Source: Hydractinia symbiolongicarpus (Eukaryota > Cnidaria > Hydrozoa > Anthoathecata > Hydractiniidae). Taken from it: DNA of 64,000 bases. The DNA lies in the NCBI RefSeq assembly GCF_029227915.1, contig NC_079876.1, forward strand, positions 11,594,001-11,658,000, given 5' to 3'. The translations under genes were made by a program, and so were the position numbers. The notes below the pieces were generated by a model. The model worked only from the letters and a program-made list of their open reading frames with translations. It was not told where the DNA came from and searched no databases. Shown piece after piece: positions 20,308 through 34,000 of the stretch. Every line of letters starts with the position of its first letter. Position 1 is the stretch's first letter.

Positions 20308-23300
20308 GGCTAATTCGGAAAAGTATAAAAGAAAAAACTAAACAATCCGGCAACTTTACGAATTTTTTATGCAAAGTTCCAACCATACCAACAATTTCCA
20401 AATCTGACAAAATTATTTTAAATTTATTTATTTATTTATTTTATTAGAAAGACTACAAGTGCTGAACTTTGACAATCATATTTTGCAATCAGACCCTTTT
20501 AAAAACTATGCTGAATTATGTCAATTATTAAATTCAGCACTAATAGAAAGGCACCTTGGATAGGATTCTTTGTTGGATGAATAAAATGACTGACAAATGG
20601 TTTATCGTGAATAAAGTAGTAATTTTTACACAAATAATTTAAAAAATAACGAACTTTTTTATGTGGGTTGTTCTCAAACACACGTGGGCGGTGGACAAGA
20701 AACTGTGTTGTAATTTCTCTTGGTCTATTATTCCTGAGAATATTCTAAAATAAGAGGGTGTCAATAAGCTACAAACGCCCACATATATAAGGGCGAGTTC
20801 GGGCAACTTTTCGAATTAAATTAGCGGTTGTCTTCCAAAACCGCCCGCACTTTCCCGAACTTGCCTGGAGCATTTCCAAAATTCAATTCCTTGTAACATA
20901 CCTTGTGGACGATAGTTGGAAAAAGATGCTTTAAAAGAAAGGAGTTAATAAAGTTTATAAGTTATTTATCAAGTAAATTTTATCAAAAACAGTTCTTTTA
21001 AGAACTTTACAACCACAAATTACTTTTAATTCTTTTATAAAAAACAGAGCTCTAGCTAGCTACCTTTCGTGTGATTGGGCCTTACCTTGATTTGGATAAA
21101 TCCAATTAAAATTGATAATATTGTATTCTTACATCTTCTTAGAAACAATAAAATAAAACACAGCTCGGCGCGTTATAATTGTACAAATTACTTCAATATT
21201 TCTTTAGAAAAGGGTAGCTTACACAGGAGCTTTCCAATCCAACTCAAATCTCCAGAAAAAGCACAGCAACAAAAAAGGTTAAAATACAAAAGTAAAGTTG
21301 ATTAGAAACAGGCCTAGCAATAACTTTTTTCAAAAGAAGAAAACCGTTTTAATACTATTATTTTTCATTAAAATACAACTATAATAGTATTAGAAGCAAA
21401 ATTGCAAAATAATGAATTAATTATTTATACAATAATTAGCTATAATACAAAGAAAAAAGACATATTTTAGGTCTGTAAAATATACGTGTCTAAAATGCTG
21501 ACTACCGTTTCTTGTTCACAGCATATTCCTCTTTGTGTGTTCAAGTTCGGCGGATGTATAATCTGGACCAAAAGACGGGGGGGGGCAAAATCCGGAGGTG
21601 GGAGGGGGGGGGTACGAGCCGTACCTATTGCACTTTTTACTAGACTTATACTTTAACCCCTCGGTCCAAACTTATTTGTTTTATTAGAAAAAAAAATACC
21701 CTAGCTTTATGTGCAAAAATATCAGTCCTATTTTTTTACGCTGATTTTATATGATTTTTTTGCTATCGAAATTTTGAGAATCTCAATAATTCTCTTGGTA
21801 TACTTCGCGTGTAGCAAACGTGCACCACAATTTCGCTTCGCAAAAAAAAAGGAGTTTATATTTTCTTAATTTACTTCCTTGTACAATGTTACATTGTACA
21901 AGGAAGTAAATTAAAAAACTACAATGACTACAATGTTAGGAGGTCTTAAGGAAGCAGTATTCCAAAATGGCTGTTTTTGTGCATTTGTCCTTGCAAATCC
22001 TCAGATGTTTGTTTTGGACAAGTTTGTGTACTAATGATAACCTTGAATACTTTAATTTCCGAAATTCAATTCTAGGAGCACCTCAGGATAAAAGATTCCT
22101 GCAGAAGTTTGGGTCGAAGCTCAAAATATTTCTAGGTTGATTATTTGGTTTACTCCTTTTTAAAATGAATTTTCGACTTGTATTAGACCATAATAACTAT
22201 TAGTTTGATAAGAATGATTAGAGAAATTAATTTGGAGCATCAAATGAAGAATTATGTCAAAATATGACTTATGATGATATAACAAACATTTGCAGATTAT
22301 GAACGTAAGATAAGTGTAGAGTTGTAGATATTTTATTATAGGCCATCAGGCCATCCTCTTTTAATATACCTGCTCTGATAAACAGTCACGTTATTCATCT
22401 CTCTTGGTTTACTGCTTGTTTGCATTATGTAAGCTTAAGGGCATCAAAGTATACACTTACTGGACTTTGACTTTACAATAAGCACAGTCATGCTCAGTCA
22501 TACAACTTGTAAAATATCTTTAGAAAAAGCGATAACCAGCTACAAATATGGAAAATGTAAGTCTTGTAACAAAGAGCAAAACAGGAATGAGAAAATCCAA
22601 TTATGTAAGCAAAAAACAGACTGGTTTAAAGGGACATTGATTCTCGAAGAAAAATTCTGAGTTTACTTGAATATTTTCTGATTTAAGTTATCTCAATTTA
22701 AATTCAAGAGCGTACTGGGATAAAACAGTCTGCACTGAAATAATATCTACATGTAAGAGTTACTTTTTTGAATCAAACTCTTAAAATACTGAATATTTAA
22801 GTAATGATCATCGGTAATGTCTACATGATGTAAAAGTATTTTAAAATAATTTAATTAAAATGCGAAAAAATTATTCAGTTTCTGATATTTAAATACCAGA
22901 GAGTGCCCAATAGCGCTTATGTGCAGAGTTAAACGTGCTTATTGGTATCTAAATTCTGCTGTTGTAGTAACTTGTACCCAGGGGAGAGGGGGGCATAAAG
23001 TGCCCGCGGTTCATAAATCCGGAAATACTTATGCCTAGATGATAAAGTTTGGCATATTTGTAAAAAGTCTAACTACAAACATATTTAAAGTAAAACAATA
23101 AATTTATGTTGTTATTGGGATTAAAAATGATATCATATTTGTAATAAAGTTTGTTATTTTTGAATGATAAAGGTGAAAACATCTGATGTTCTTGAATATT
23201 TATGTTCATGTCATTAAACTTGGTAGCTACAAAGTTGGAATATGGCATTTGTAGATTTCCAAGTAATGGATACACTGTTATGACGTTATTGGAATGGAAC

Positions 23301-26300
23301 GATCTTTCCTTTAAATGTCTGTTAGCCCTGTGAGCCATCTATCTCATTAGCTTAGTACACCTTAGTAACCACCTGGTAACGGAAATATATGCAATAAATA
23401 ATTACATCACTCATACAAGCAGATCAGCACATTCAAAAATTTACAAAAGTTACCCCTGTCTGAAGAATGTAATACTTCGCAAAGCATACATTACAAGCTT
23501 CGATAAAAGTTAGCAAAAGACACAAAGTCTGCAGTATTTGTCAAACAGAACATTGACGACCTAAGATAATAACCTCCAACCGATATGCATATATTTTTTT
23601 TCGTTTAAAACATTGCATGTCCGATTAAAGAAAAACACTTGAGTTAAGATATTTGGAATTTCTTAAATAACTTAAATTCCAATGCTTTTATAGTTCGTAT
23701 TCAAAACTGTCCAAGAATATCTAGATATAAACATAAGAAGTCCGTAATACACCTGTCCACACCTTGCTCTCCATCGCATATAATAAAATGTAGGCCATCG
23801 TAACCTTTTCGTCTGCATATCATAAGAAAGTGACACTTGATAACAAAACATTCATCATTTTCTATCGTTCTTGTTAAACGCATCTAGCTGAATGCACGGT
23901 GGAGGGATATTTTTAAAACCATCTTCGATGAAGTGATATTTGCCATGAATAACGGACACGACATATTACTTCTTGATACCATATTAGGAAATGTCATTTA
24001 GAATGACGTCATCGCATGATCGCATCATAAATATTCCGTGTACTTAGAGGATTACGTGCTTTTTCTTTCTTCGTACGTAGAAGGTTGTGATGTAACTGAG
24101 AGAAAATAACAACCCTAACCTTTAGTTGTCAGAGATATGACCCCGATTTTTTAGGTGGTACAATCTATGGTAAAATTCTAGCCTTGTGGTGCAAAAATAA
24201 TATTTCAAGAATTTAAATTTTTCATTGTATGGTTTAGAAATTAAGTAAAGTCTTCAGCCAGGCTTTATTCGGGTCTGTATCCACCTCGTTTTCGTGTTGA
24301 CAGTTTCTTAGCGTCAAATGATGTCATTTCGTAGTGTTGTGTCGTTGTGTCAAGGGAATGACCGATAGTGATACAGAAACAACATTTATTTTGATGAATT
24401 CGTCTTCATTTATGGATGGGGTGTTGTCATTGAAACACAACTGTATTCTTAACAATAAGTTACTTTTAACATCAGTGGTTATTCGCCAAGTTTTGTATCT
24501 GAAAAATAAGAAAAAACAAAAATGCGCATCTCAAGCAGAATGCAATCTTTTTTATATCGTCCATATGTGTTTACTTTTATCACTAGATAACATGATAAGC
24601 AAGTACCTTTTTAGTCTTGTCAGGTTCACACAGCGCATTTTTTAGAATGTTCAATTTTTTCTGTGTTGTTATTGGATGCACACACTCAAGTTGCAATGGA
24701 ATTTTGAAAATTGTTTTCTAAATTTTTGTGTCCTTTTTGTACGATGCAGAAGGCAGATTTTTCTAATTTCGTATTGTATCGAAATCATCCAGGATGTACT
24801 GGAGAAAAATGGCGATGCGATTTAACATAACTTTTAATCCTTCCTTATCAGGATTTTTAACTTCTGCTCTTCCGTTTTTATTAAGAGCTATTGTTGTCAC
24901 CGTGCAGCAAACAGAACAAAAAAATGGTAGACGCTAGCTACAGATCTTATGCTACCCTTCCCACTGACTTTTTAAAAGTTACTGGAACTTGTTTAGAATG
25001 GAAAAAACTTTTGCAGTTGGAACTTTTGTTGTAAAATAAAGTCACGTGGTTATCTACTTTTAGTAAAGCTAATGCATCCATTAAAAATGAATTTATTTTG
25101 TTCATACCTTTTACATAACTCTAAGAGCAAGATATCTCTTTGACCTTGTTGCTTACAACTTATTTTAGCGTTCAGCTTTGCTAGCTCATTTATGTTAGGT
25201 TGTGTTACTTTTCTTTTTGGTTTAGCTTGCATCAGCCGTATTCGTCTGAGACCTTATTAATGGTTTGTAAGTTTTAAATATTTAGATTGTTTCAGGTATT
25301 GTGAGTGTGTCCAGGAAGGTTAAAATGTTTCAATAGAAAACGACGATAATACTGACTAAATTAACTTTTACTGAAGTAAGTAATTCAGTCAGTCATACAT
25401 CACACCTAATGTTTTGGGAACAAAGTTAAAACAACATATTTTTTCTTTTGCTAAGCTATCTACCTAGCTGTCTGTCTAAAATTTACTAAACCTGTTTTTT
25501 ACTAAAACAGGGCAGACAAATGACAAAGGTTGGCAAAAATATTAAATCTGTGTTGGATTTCTCGAATACACTGTACATAAAAGGTCAACATGTTTATATT
25601 GATCAAACAAATATTTATATTTATTGTTTATGTGAAGTGACTGCATATCAAAATACATGCTTTATGTTCATCTAATTCCGTAATCTTTATTTTTTGTTTA
25701 CTTTTTAGATATTATTAAAATAATCTTCCTCTTTAAATGTTGATCCTTTAAAAGTGTTTCCAGGAGTGACTATTAGTTAGCATCAAGCAAATACTATATT
25801 GACAGAAAATACGTTTTATTCGTGCACACCTGGTAACGCTGTACGAAGCGCCTGCCTACTTTTTATCTGCTAAATCTACTAGTACAACAAGTAAAACATT
25901 GATACACAAAATCACTTTTACCTTTCTCACAATTTGACTAATGAGTGAAAATAGAATTTCTAGGTAGAACTTTACTCGACAAATTTAAGCGACAAAATAT
26001 AACGACAAATTTATTGACCATAAAAAACTTTAGTGGACGAATTTCGAAATGTCAAACTTTGACCTGTGAATCTCATTGGAGATGAACTTAACCTCACGAG
26101 ACGTTTCAGTTTAGTAAAGAAACCGTTAAAAAAAGGTTTTTTGTATTTTGAATATATCATATTTCCTTTTTAAACCTTATCTTAGGTGATTCTTCTCCAG
26201 TATGTTCAACCCCGTCCCCAAGACAATTATTAGAATCAAACAAAACAGCGGGTGAGGTTACCCTGTCTCAATGCTGGTACACCACAACAAATAAATTGTG

Positions 26301-28006
26301 CCATGAATTTTTTTGACGTATTTTGTGACTAGGCTTGGTTACACATCGGTTTCTTTATCGATTTATGTTAATACCCATAACATTCAACACAAGTGTGCCC
26401 ATGATAGTATCAATAGTTGTTTCATTTTTGCAATGTTGGAACAATGTTGGAACAATTTTGATTAAGTTTTGTATTGTTTCCATTCTCGACCCTAAGCCTC
26501 TTTTTGAAATAAACATCAGCTTTATCTAAAAAAAACCCTAGGGACCCTAGTTTGCTTGTATGTTGTCATCTTTTTTTGTAGGCACTCAATACTTCTATTA
26601 ACATGCTCCTAAGTTTTCACTTTCGCAAAAATTATTTCTGTTCTAAAATCCATTTTCAGAGGTCATGGAGAGACTGTTCAAATTTTCATTATAAGGCATA
26701 CGTCATTTCGTGTAAGTTTTTAACTTAATGTCATAATTATCTTATAATTGTCAAGCAATTCACAGTTCTTCTGAGAGTAAAATATATTACCTTTGTAACA
26801 CCAGTTTGCTCGATTATTCAGAACACTTTAGATATTTTCCCATAGAAGGTGTTTTGAAGATGTTTTGTATACAAAACGTATAAAAACAAATTTGAATTAA
26901 AAATTCTGAAAAGAAAGAAAAAGAATAATGAGTAGTGAAAGAATAATAGAGAAAAATAATATATTAAAAGTTTTAAAAGTATTTACGCTTGAACCTTTTT
27001 TTTAGTTTCGTCAGATTTATTCTATTTTATCTTTTTGTCGATATTCATAAAAACGTTACTTCAAACATGATACCAGACATTTATTGATGGTTAAACGCAT
27101 CAGAAAAACGCACAAAAATACATGTGCATCAATGCAAGGTCCTATCTCCATGCAAAGCAATTACATCTTACAAAGAATCTATTTTGAAGAACACAATCTA
27201 AATTAAAGTTCTTTTCATGCTAGGGATTTGTCTAATTTTAAGATAAATGATTTTAAAATATTTTTTAATTATTCAACAGTTTGTTTACAAAATATAAATG
27301 TTACTTCTCAGGTAGCCATTTTTATTTATTTTCTTATGGTTACAAGTAGAATTTCGGGTGTTTATCCAACACAAAAAATTTAAAAAATACTTCTCAGACA
27401 GCCACACAACAAAACATTCATTTCTCTATCTTTTTTATTGTGCTATCGGAAAAACATTAAACTCTCCTCCTTCTCATTAATTGCTACAATAAATAACAAA
27501 TAAAACGCTTAGTGTAAAAAAGCACTGCGGTGAAGTTCAGACGCTTGGGTTTCATTGTTTTAATATGGTGATTCCCCCATTAAAAACAATTCACAGTTAA
27601 TCGCTATAGTATAGAAAATTTCTACATTCTATCTTTCTTGACATTCCTCTTTCTCAAGGCCTTGTTAATGGTCGGACTTGGCATCGTTTTGTGTTAGAGC
27701 TACTTTTGGAGATTTCTTTCAACATTAATAATATATTCTTATACATTTTCCTTTTCGAATCTTCTCTTTATCTTTGACTTTTCTTTCATCTAACTTTACA
27801 TCATAACTTAGTCGGACAGACAGATCTCTGTACAACTTTCTTCAACTTTATTTCAACAGAGGAAGAATAATTGCAAGTTACAGATTTTACATCAACAAGA
27901 ACAAGATAATTTTACAAAAATTGGATAATCTTTGCAACAGATATTTTTGTAAACAAAGTAATCATCGATTAAAGAAATTTCTTGTTTTGGAAAAGTATTG
28001 AGAACA
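20308..28006. other. Gene-poor region upstream of the KLF gene
   Basis: AT-rich, with short unsupported ORFs only (for example 21075-21305, 23069-23338, 24334-24645). Notable items are a partial relative of the 57-kb hairpin at 20753-20780, a G-rich tract at 21573-21611 and a perfect palindrome at 21866-21914. The last 200 bp or so before 28007 are likely KLF 5' untranslated region and promoter, but I cannot place a transcription start. Confidence 0.5.
21866..21914. repeat. Perfect 49-bp palindrome
   Basis: 24-bp arms (left TTAATTTACTTCCTTGTACA, then ATGT) are exactly complementary around a single central T at 21890. No open frame and no obvious neighbouring gene. The flanks stop matching immediately. 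Confidence 0.95.
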
Positions 28007-31000
28007 ATGAACAGCGTAGCTGATCCAGTTCTAGCTTCAACAGCTAATGTTTTTACAAAACGAAAACATTCAGTAGAAGATTCGGAATGGGGTTATGATT
28101 TTCAAGCGGTATGTACAGTTGTTAAATCAAAAAAAAATTTAAGTTTAGCTATCGATTATATTGTATTCCCGAAAGAGTCGCATGTTTTAATTTTTTTTTT
28201 GTTTACGATGTACTAAACGTGAATTGCTTTTACATTTTTTATATTTTTTGGATTATATGTTTGTTTGTTTGTTTGTTTGTTTGTTGTTTGATTGTTTCTT
28301 TGTATTTCCGGTATATATTTTTTCTTGATTTGTTTATTGTTGTTTTCTTACTTTTATTTTTTTTGATCCCATTTCTAAATTGGGGTAATTGACTAATTAG
28401 TCATGTTTCCTTTTAAACAAAACTCGAAAGATTGATTTTTTTGCAAAAGATAATTTAACAGAAAACATAGCTTCAAACTTTTCTGTACACCACTCCCCCT
28501 ATGACGCAAAGTAAAGCTATGAACTAATATTTTTTTAGCAGTTTTACAACATTATCAAAACAAATAAAATTTCGATAGTTTTTGGCTAAACTTTTTTTTA
28601 TGAATAAAATATATAATTCGATAAAAAAAGGGACTTATAAGCAATTAAACATGTTATTATTAATTAAAATTGTTTAATAATTATAAATATCAGTTTCATT
28701 GTTCCATTTTTAAAGGATTGTTGTTTTCGAAATTGATTATTTTAGCAGCAGAGATCAGATTGCGACTAAAAAATCAACATTTAAAATCAACTTCAATTAA
28801 ACTTTGCAAACTTCTTGACTCGGTTTACATAGTAGCGTGTCTGACTTTTTAATGTCTGACTTTTTCGCCGTTTTTTTTTTGTTTTTTTGCTAAAAAATTA
28901 AAACAAATAAAAACACAAACATCTTTGAACCAACTTGGCTCCCATACTCAGCCGGTAAATCACAAAATCAAAAATCTGAAATAAAGTTTCTTTCTCCATA
29001 CTCCACGTCTGAGCGAAAGAGTCTGGGTACGAATAAGTTAAATATGATAATACATCCACCATCAAACTTCAATCTAATCCGTTCGGATTCTTCGTGTCAT
29101 TGTAATACATGGGTGACTCGGTTATGAACCCAAGAGGTTATCCAAAGTTTAACCTTTTTTCCTGGGATGGAGGTTAGTGTGTAGTTTCTCTTTAAAAATT
29201 CATTACTAGAAAATGTGTTTTTATTTTAAGCTGTAAGTTTTCATTTAATTTTCCAGGTGCTAGAATATTCACTTTATTTTTTCCTTTAATATTTTTTTTA
29301 ACAAAAGCCCAAGAATTGAAAAGTCTTGTTTGTTAAGAAGTGTGTGAAGAAAAACTTAGAAGTTATATATGAAAAAATAAAGAAAAAAAACTTCACAAGG
29401 CTCCGATGATGAATATAGAAATCGACAAACAAAGAGTTATGTCGAGTTTGAATACCATTCTGTAAAATATTTCAACAACGTGTTACTTTGGTGTTTATGT
29501 TTTTGATTTTCTCTTGTTTACAACAAAGTTTTTAACTCCGAGCAAACGAAAAATGTAGCGTCACGTTGCGTTATCCCGTCGCGCTATCCTGTCGCGCTGT
29601 CACTAAGGCCAACGTTTTATCATAACAAACATTAAAACACACACGAGAATGTGTAACAGTGAACAAACGCTTTTCTTGTGTAAAATAATTACACCATAAC
29701 AACGGAAACTAATTTTTATTTGCTCATCAACTTTTAATTTACCTAATTTTGAACTTCGTACGGATCAATTTAATGCTAAAATTAGCCTTTCAGGAAAACC
29801 TTATTACACAACCACCAGTCTAGTGTTATTAATAATTTCTCGCATTCTCCCTCGAGCAGCAGAGGTTAGATTTCACGCTTGATATGGCAATTTTACCGTG
29901 AACGACTTGTATGGGCACATAACTTTTGTATTCAGGCACATACTCCTATCTAGTCATTTCCGCCTTTTGTCACATTGTTTAGTGAAATGAGCAAAGCAAT
30001 AAAAAACTCACCTATTATAACTACGTGCTATTTTAGTGATCTTGTTACGTGACCACATTTATAATGGATTGTGACGTCACAATAATTGTACATGCGAACC
30101 TTGGTTGCGCGCATCTCTTGTGTTTTCTCCCTTTATATTTTGTTGGTTTTGATTAGCAAATGAAGCCATAGATTAATGCTAAAGTATTTTTTTATTATCA
30201 TATGATAGATAAATTTCGCAAAAAACTAATTTCCAAGAAAATTCAAATTTCTTGGAATTTTCTTAAAGCCTTTCTCTCAATATGTGATTATATATTTTGT
30301 TAATTCACAATATAGTCACGTGTTTTGAAATGGAATTTATGTCTAACCTTGATATAAAAACATTGTTTAACCCTCACTAATCCGTGTAATGTTATATGCA
30401 GCTTTCAAAGCTGTTAAAACAAGTATCTATCTGTTTTTTAGTGTTTTGTTAAGTTGTCTTAAGAAACTCACAGCGGCAAGTTTACATACAGTACGATTCA
30501 CTACGTTCAGATTTGAATCTTGTTTTTTTTCTATCCCCTCCTGTGTTTACCTCTCTGCTATCGACTTGGAATAAATATTTTGAAGAGATAACTGAAGGGG
30601 AGAGTGAGGAGTAAAGAAGAAACCATTTCGACGTTTGAAAGAAAGATTTAAATCATTTTATAAACAAGATCAGTGAATCTTAATTTGGTTGTTTGTTTAT
30701 TTTATTTGTGACCTATGAGTTTGAGAGATTTTTGAGCGAGTGATTTTTTTATTATCTCCCAACGGTCAGGGTTTGTGTCCTCGTTTTCATTTGGAGATTT
30801 TTAACATATTGACAACAGATGATGGCAAGCTTTATCACTCCCTTTTGTTATGGCTTCTGTATCACAACAATATTTTCGACAAGTTAAAACATTAAGTGTG
30901 TTTACCTTTCCACGCATTCATCTTGACACACCTGTGAAGACATTGCACTCGTGAAAAGAATATCTCTGAGAAAAAAAATATTCTTTTTAGAACAGAACTT

Positions 31001-34000
31001 AGAACAACTTTGTTGCGGTGTCTTTCAAGTTTAGTGGCCATTTTAAATTTTAAAATCATTTTGTTTGTTTACATCGATTTATAATATAAATACTTCAATT
31101 TTAAAATTGAACATAAAACACAAGCAAGCTACAATTGGCTTTTTTGATTGGTGCCTTATAAACCGGTGTTCATGGCGTTTTCAATAACCTGTTTGCCTAT
31201 GGATTAGAAAGTGGACATTTCTCCATGCCGGTGACACCCGCTGGAGAAAGCATTACATTAAGAACCGAAATAGAAGGAATGATATTCAAACTTTTTGTAT
31301 AAAAATTGAAATTCGGAATTTCTGTGGTCAAACATACGATTGATAAATTATGTACATTAAATGTATATGTTAGAAAAGAAAGGCGGCTTTACTAAAAAGT
31401 GTTTATTTCTCATAAAGATACACCCTTTTAACACAATGATGCTACAAAATATTTTCCTTGTGAAATTTGTAGTTAGTCCTTCACATAGTCGTCACAGCAA
31501 ACATATGAATATTGTTTAAAAAACGGGAGAATGCTGTTCAAAAATATTTACAGGTGAAAAAGCAGGTTGTCTCCTTTGCACGCAGTATCTTCACAGTTAC
31601 GTAACAGCAAGCCTAACCTGGGCACGAGGTTGGCATTAAGAGTCGTTCAGTTGTTAATAGTTTTTAAAAGAGAACTTAAAACTTAATTTTGTTTTCAGAA
31701 TGTTATAATGTTCTTCTAAATGCAAATGGTGGGAGTTTTGTTTACATAAAAATTAAGAGATGGAGATTAAAAATGTCAGTTAAGCTCTATCTTACTTGCT
31801 TAACAAAGAATTAACAAGAAATAAGTAGAAATAAAAAATTAGGGCTGTACTATATCTAATAGAATCGGTGCTTGCAGGTTGCACATTCAGAATGTTGGAT
31901 TATTCAGATGACATGCTCTCTTTATGTACGCTCATTTGTCACTAATTAAAACAAAATTTTTAACCTAAGCGAGGAAGTGTTGAGTTTGAGATATATACCT
32001 GTAATTATTGCCCTAAGCGTGCTCATATATTTGTATTTCCGTACAGAGAACAATTAATAATGAAAGACACAATTTTGTTGTTAAAGTGTGTTTTTAACTT
32101 TCGTTGTAGAAAGGGAAAATTTACTTAGAAAAAGGGTAAGGTCATGCTCCTACGAAAACTCCATAAGGCTTAGTAATTGTGGAAACCAGGCTGTAAGAGA
32201 TCGGCTGATATGGAAACCAGGTCATGTAAATGTAATCCTGCAGCCTTCTTTATATCTGATAAATAAATAAAACAATTTATTGTAATCAGATTGTCTTATC
32301 AACGATCAAATATGCCCATATATGGTAATATTTTTGCAAAATGGCTAAGGATATGTTTGTTTTAATTATCGATGTTAAGTGGTTGCTACACGACCAAATT
32401 ATATCATCCGATAGGAAATCTTTTGGTTGATGCTAATGACAATAAATGGTTAATTTTTATAATAATCTATTGAAGCGAAGACTTAACCTATACCTGGTTG
32501 CACTTACCACATTTTATTATTTTAAAACAAACAAATAATTAGAGACGATGGCTTCAACAGGACAGACATGTTGAACATATTCGACACTTTCCAGGTTCAC
32601 ATGACCATTTATTTGCGAACATATCCCGTTCGAATTTCTGGATATTAAGTCAAGAAGTTAAGAAGCACGTGGTCACATGGTAATTTTGGAGAGCACAATA
32701 GAACACCTTAAACTTGATTAGAAAAAAATCCTCTTTATCGTAGTTCATCCCTCGTTAAAACAAAAACAAGATTCTGAACTCTATATAAATTCTATATCCA
32801 ATAAGTTATCGCAAGCTCTTAAAATGTTTTCCGAGAGGAGTGCAATTTTAATTTAGAAGGCTTGAAACAACTGACAAAAATTCATTAAGTCGCGTCAGCA
32901 TTAAAAGGATACAATTTGTCGTGGAGATGTTTCCAAGTGTTATCTTGTCTAATATGTGAGCAAAGAAACACTTCACAAAGTTTCGATTTTATAAAAAATA
33001 ACACAGTTTTGAACAGAACTAAAAAAACACAAGCCAAATTTTTTCATTTAAAAATTATAAAACTGCGATTAAACTCTCCTTGTCAGGTTTCTAAAAAAAC
33101 ACCGTGTATATACAGCTTTAGAAATGACTTATACCGTAGCCTTGACTGTAGTTTGTTTACAAAGTATTGGTGATTCCTCGGGCATGCGGTTAATGGCGAT
33201 TCCCTCTATGCAGCTAAGTAAGGGATTACAAAACGCAATATCTTCTTCTCAAGTATCCGTAATAAATATCCGTATTTCCGATTTGCGGTTGCCACAAGAC
33301 ATGCAACTGCCATATTTTATTCCGGTTTCTTTACACGCCAAGCAAGTCATACATTTGTTGTACGGTTGGAAACGTTTCGTTTAGCACGTTGTTTTTTGTG
33401 TGCGTAGAAAAACATATGTACGTTTTCTTGGTGATTTGAAATCGTTAACCAGTGAAAAATCTATGGTGATAAACCTATGTCGCATTTTTGACAGAATCAG
33501 TTAAAAATGACTAGGCAATTAGGCTATACAGTCTAAATTAGGCTTTATACACTAATAGCTATGTTTGACCGGTTTATACGGAAAATTCGCTGCGTTGGTT
33601 GGCTAAAAAACCTTCACTACGGGCTTTATACAGCACTGTATAACTTTTAATACATACAGTCTCAAAAATCAACTTAATGTTGGTTTTAAAAAATTGTGAG
33701 GGCTGTTAATACGGAAAATAAATTTTGACTAAGTCACACCTCATTATAGTTGACTTGACTTGGTGATCGAATGAAAAAGGAGTATAAGTACGAGGTTTGC
33801 ACATGATGTTCGGTACACGCTCTTTAAACAACCTATACGCTAATATCAGACATGCTTTCAGAGCGCTATAATTTATTACTCAAAACAACCACTTCCATAC
33901 AACCGTGAAAAGAGATTACGTGTATGTAAATAAATTTTAATTTTTGTTTCAGCTTTGGGATGAGTTCGACGGTTCTTCTAGTGAAGAATCTCTTCCAGAT

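Noticed and set aside
24334-24645. 103-codon plus-strand ORF
   Set aside because: No signal, domain or splice context; low-complexity AT-rich composition typical of chance ORFs.
27998-28006. Upstream TTG start for the KLF protein
   Set aside because: The ATG at 28007 is a normal start; nothing supports a non-ATG start.
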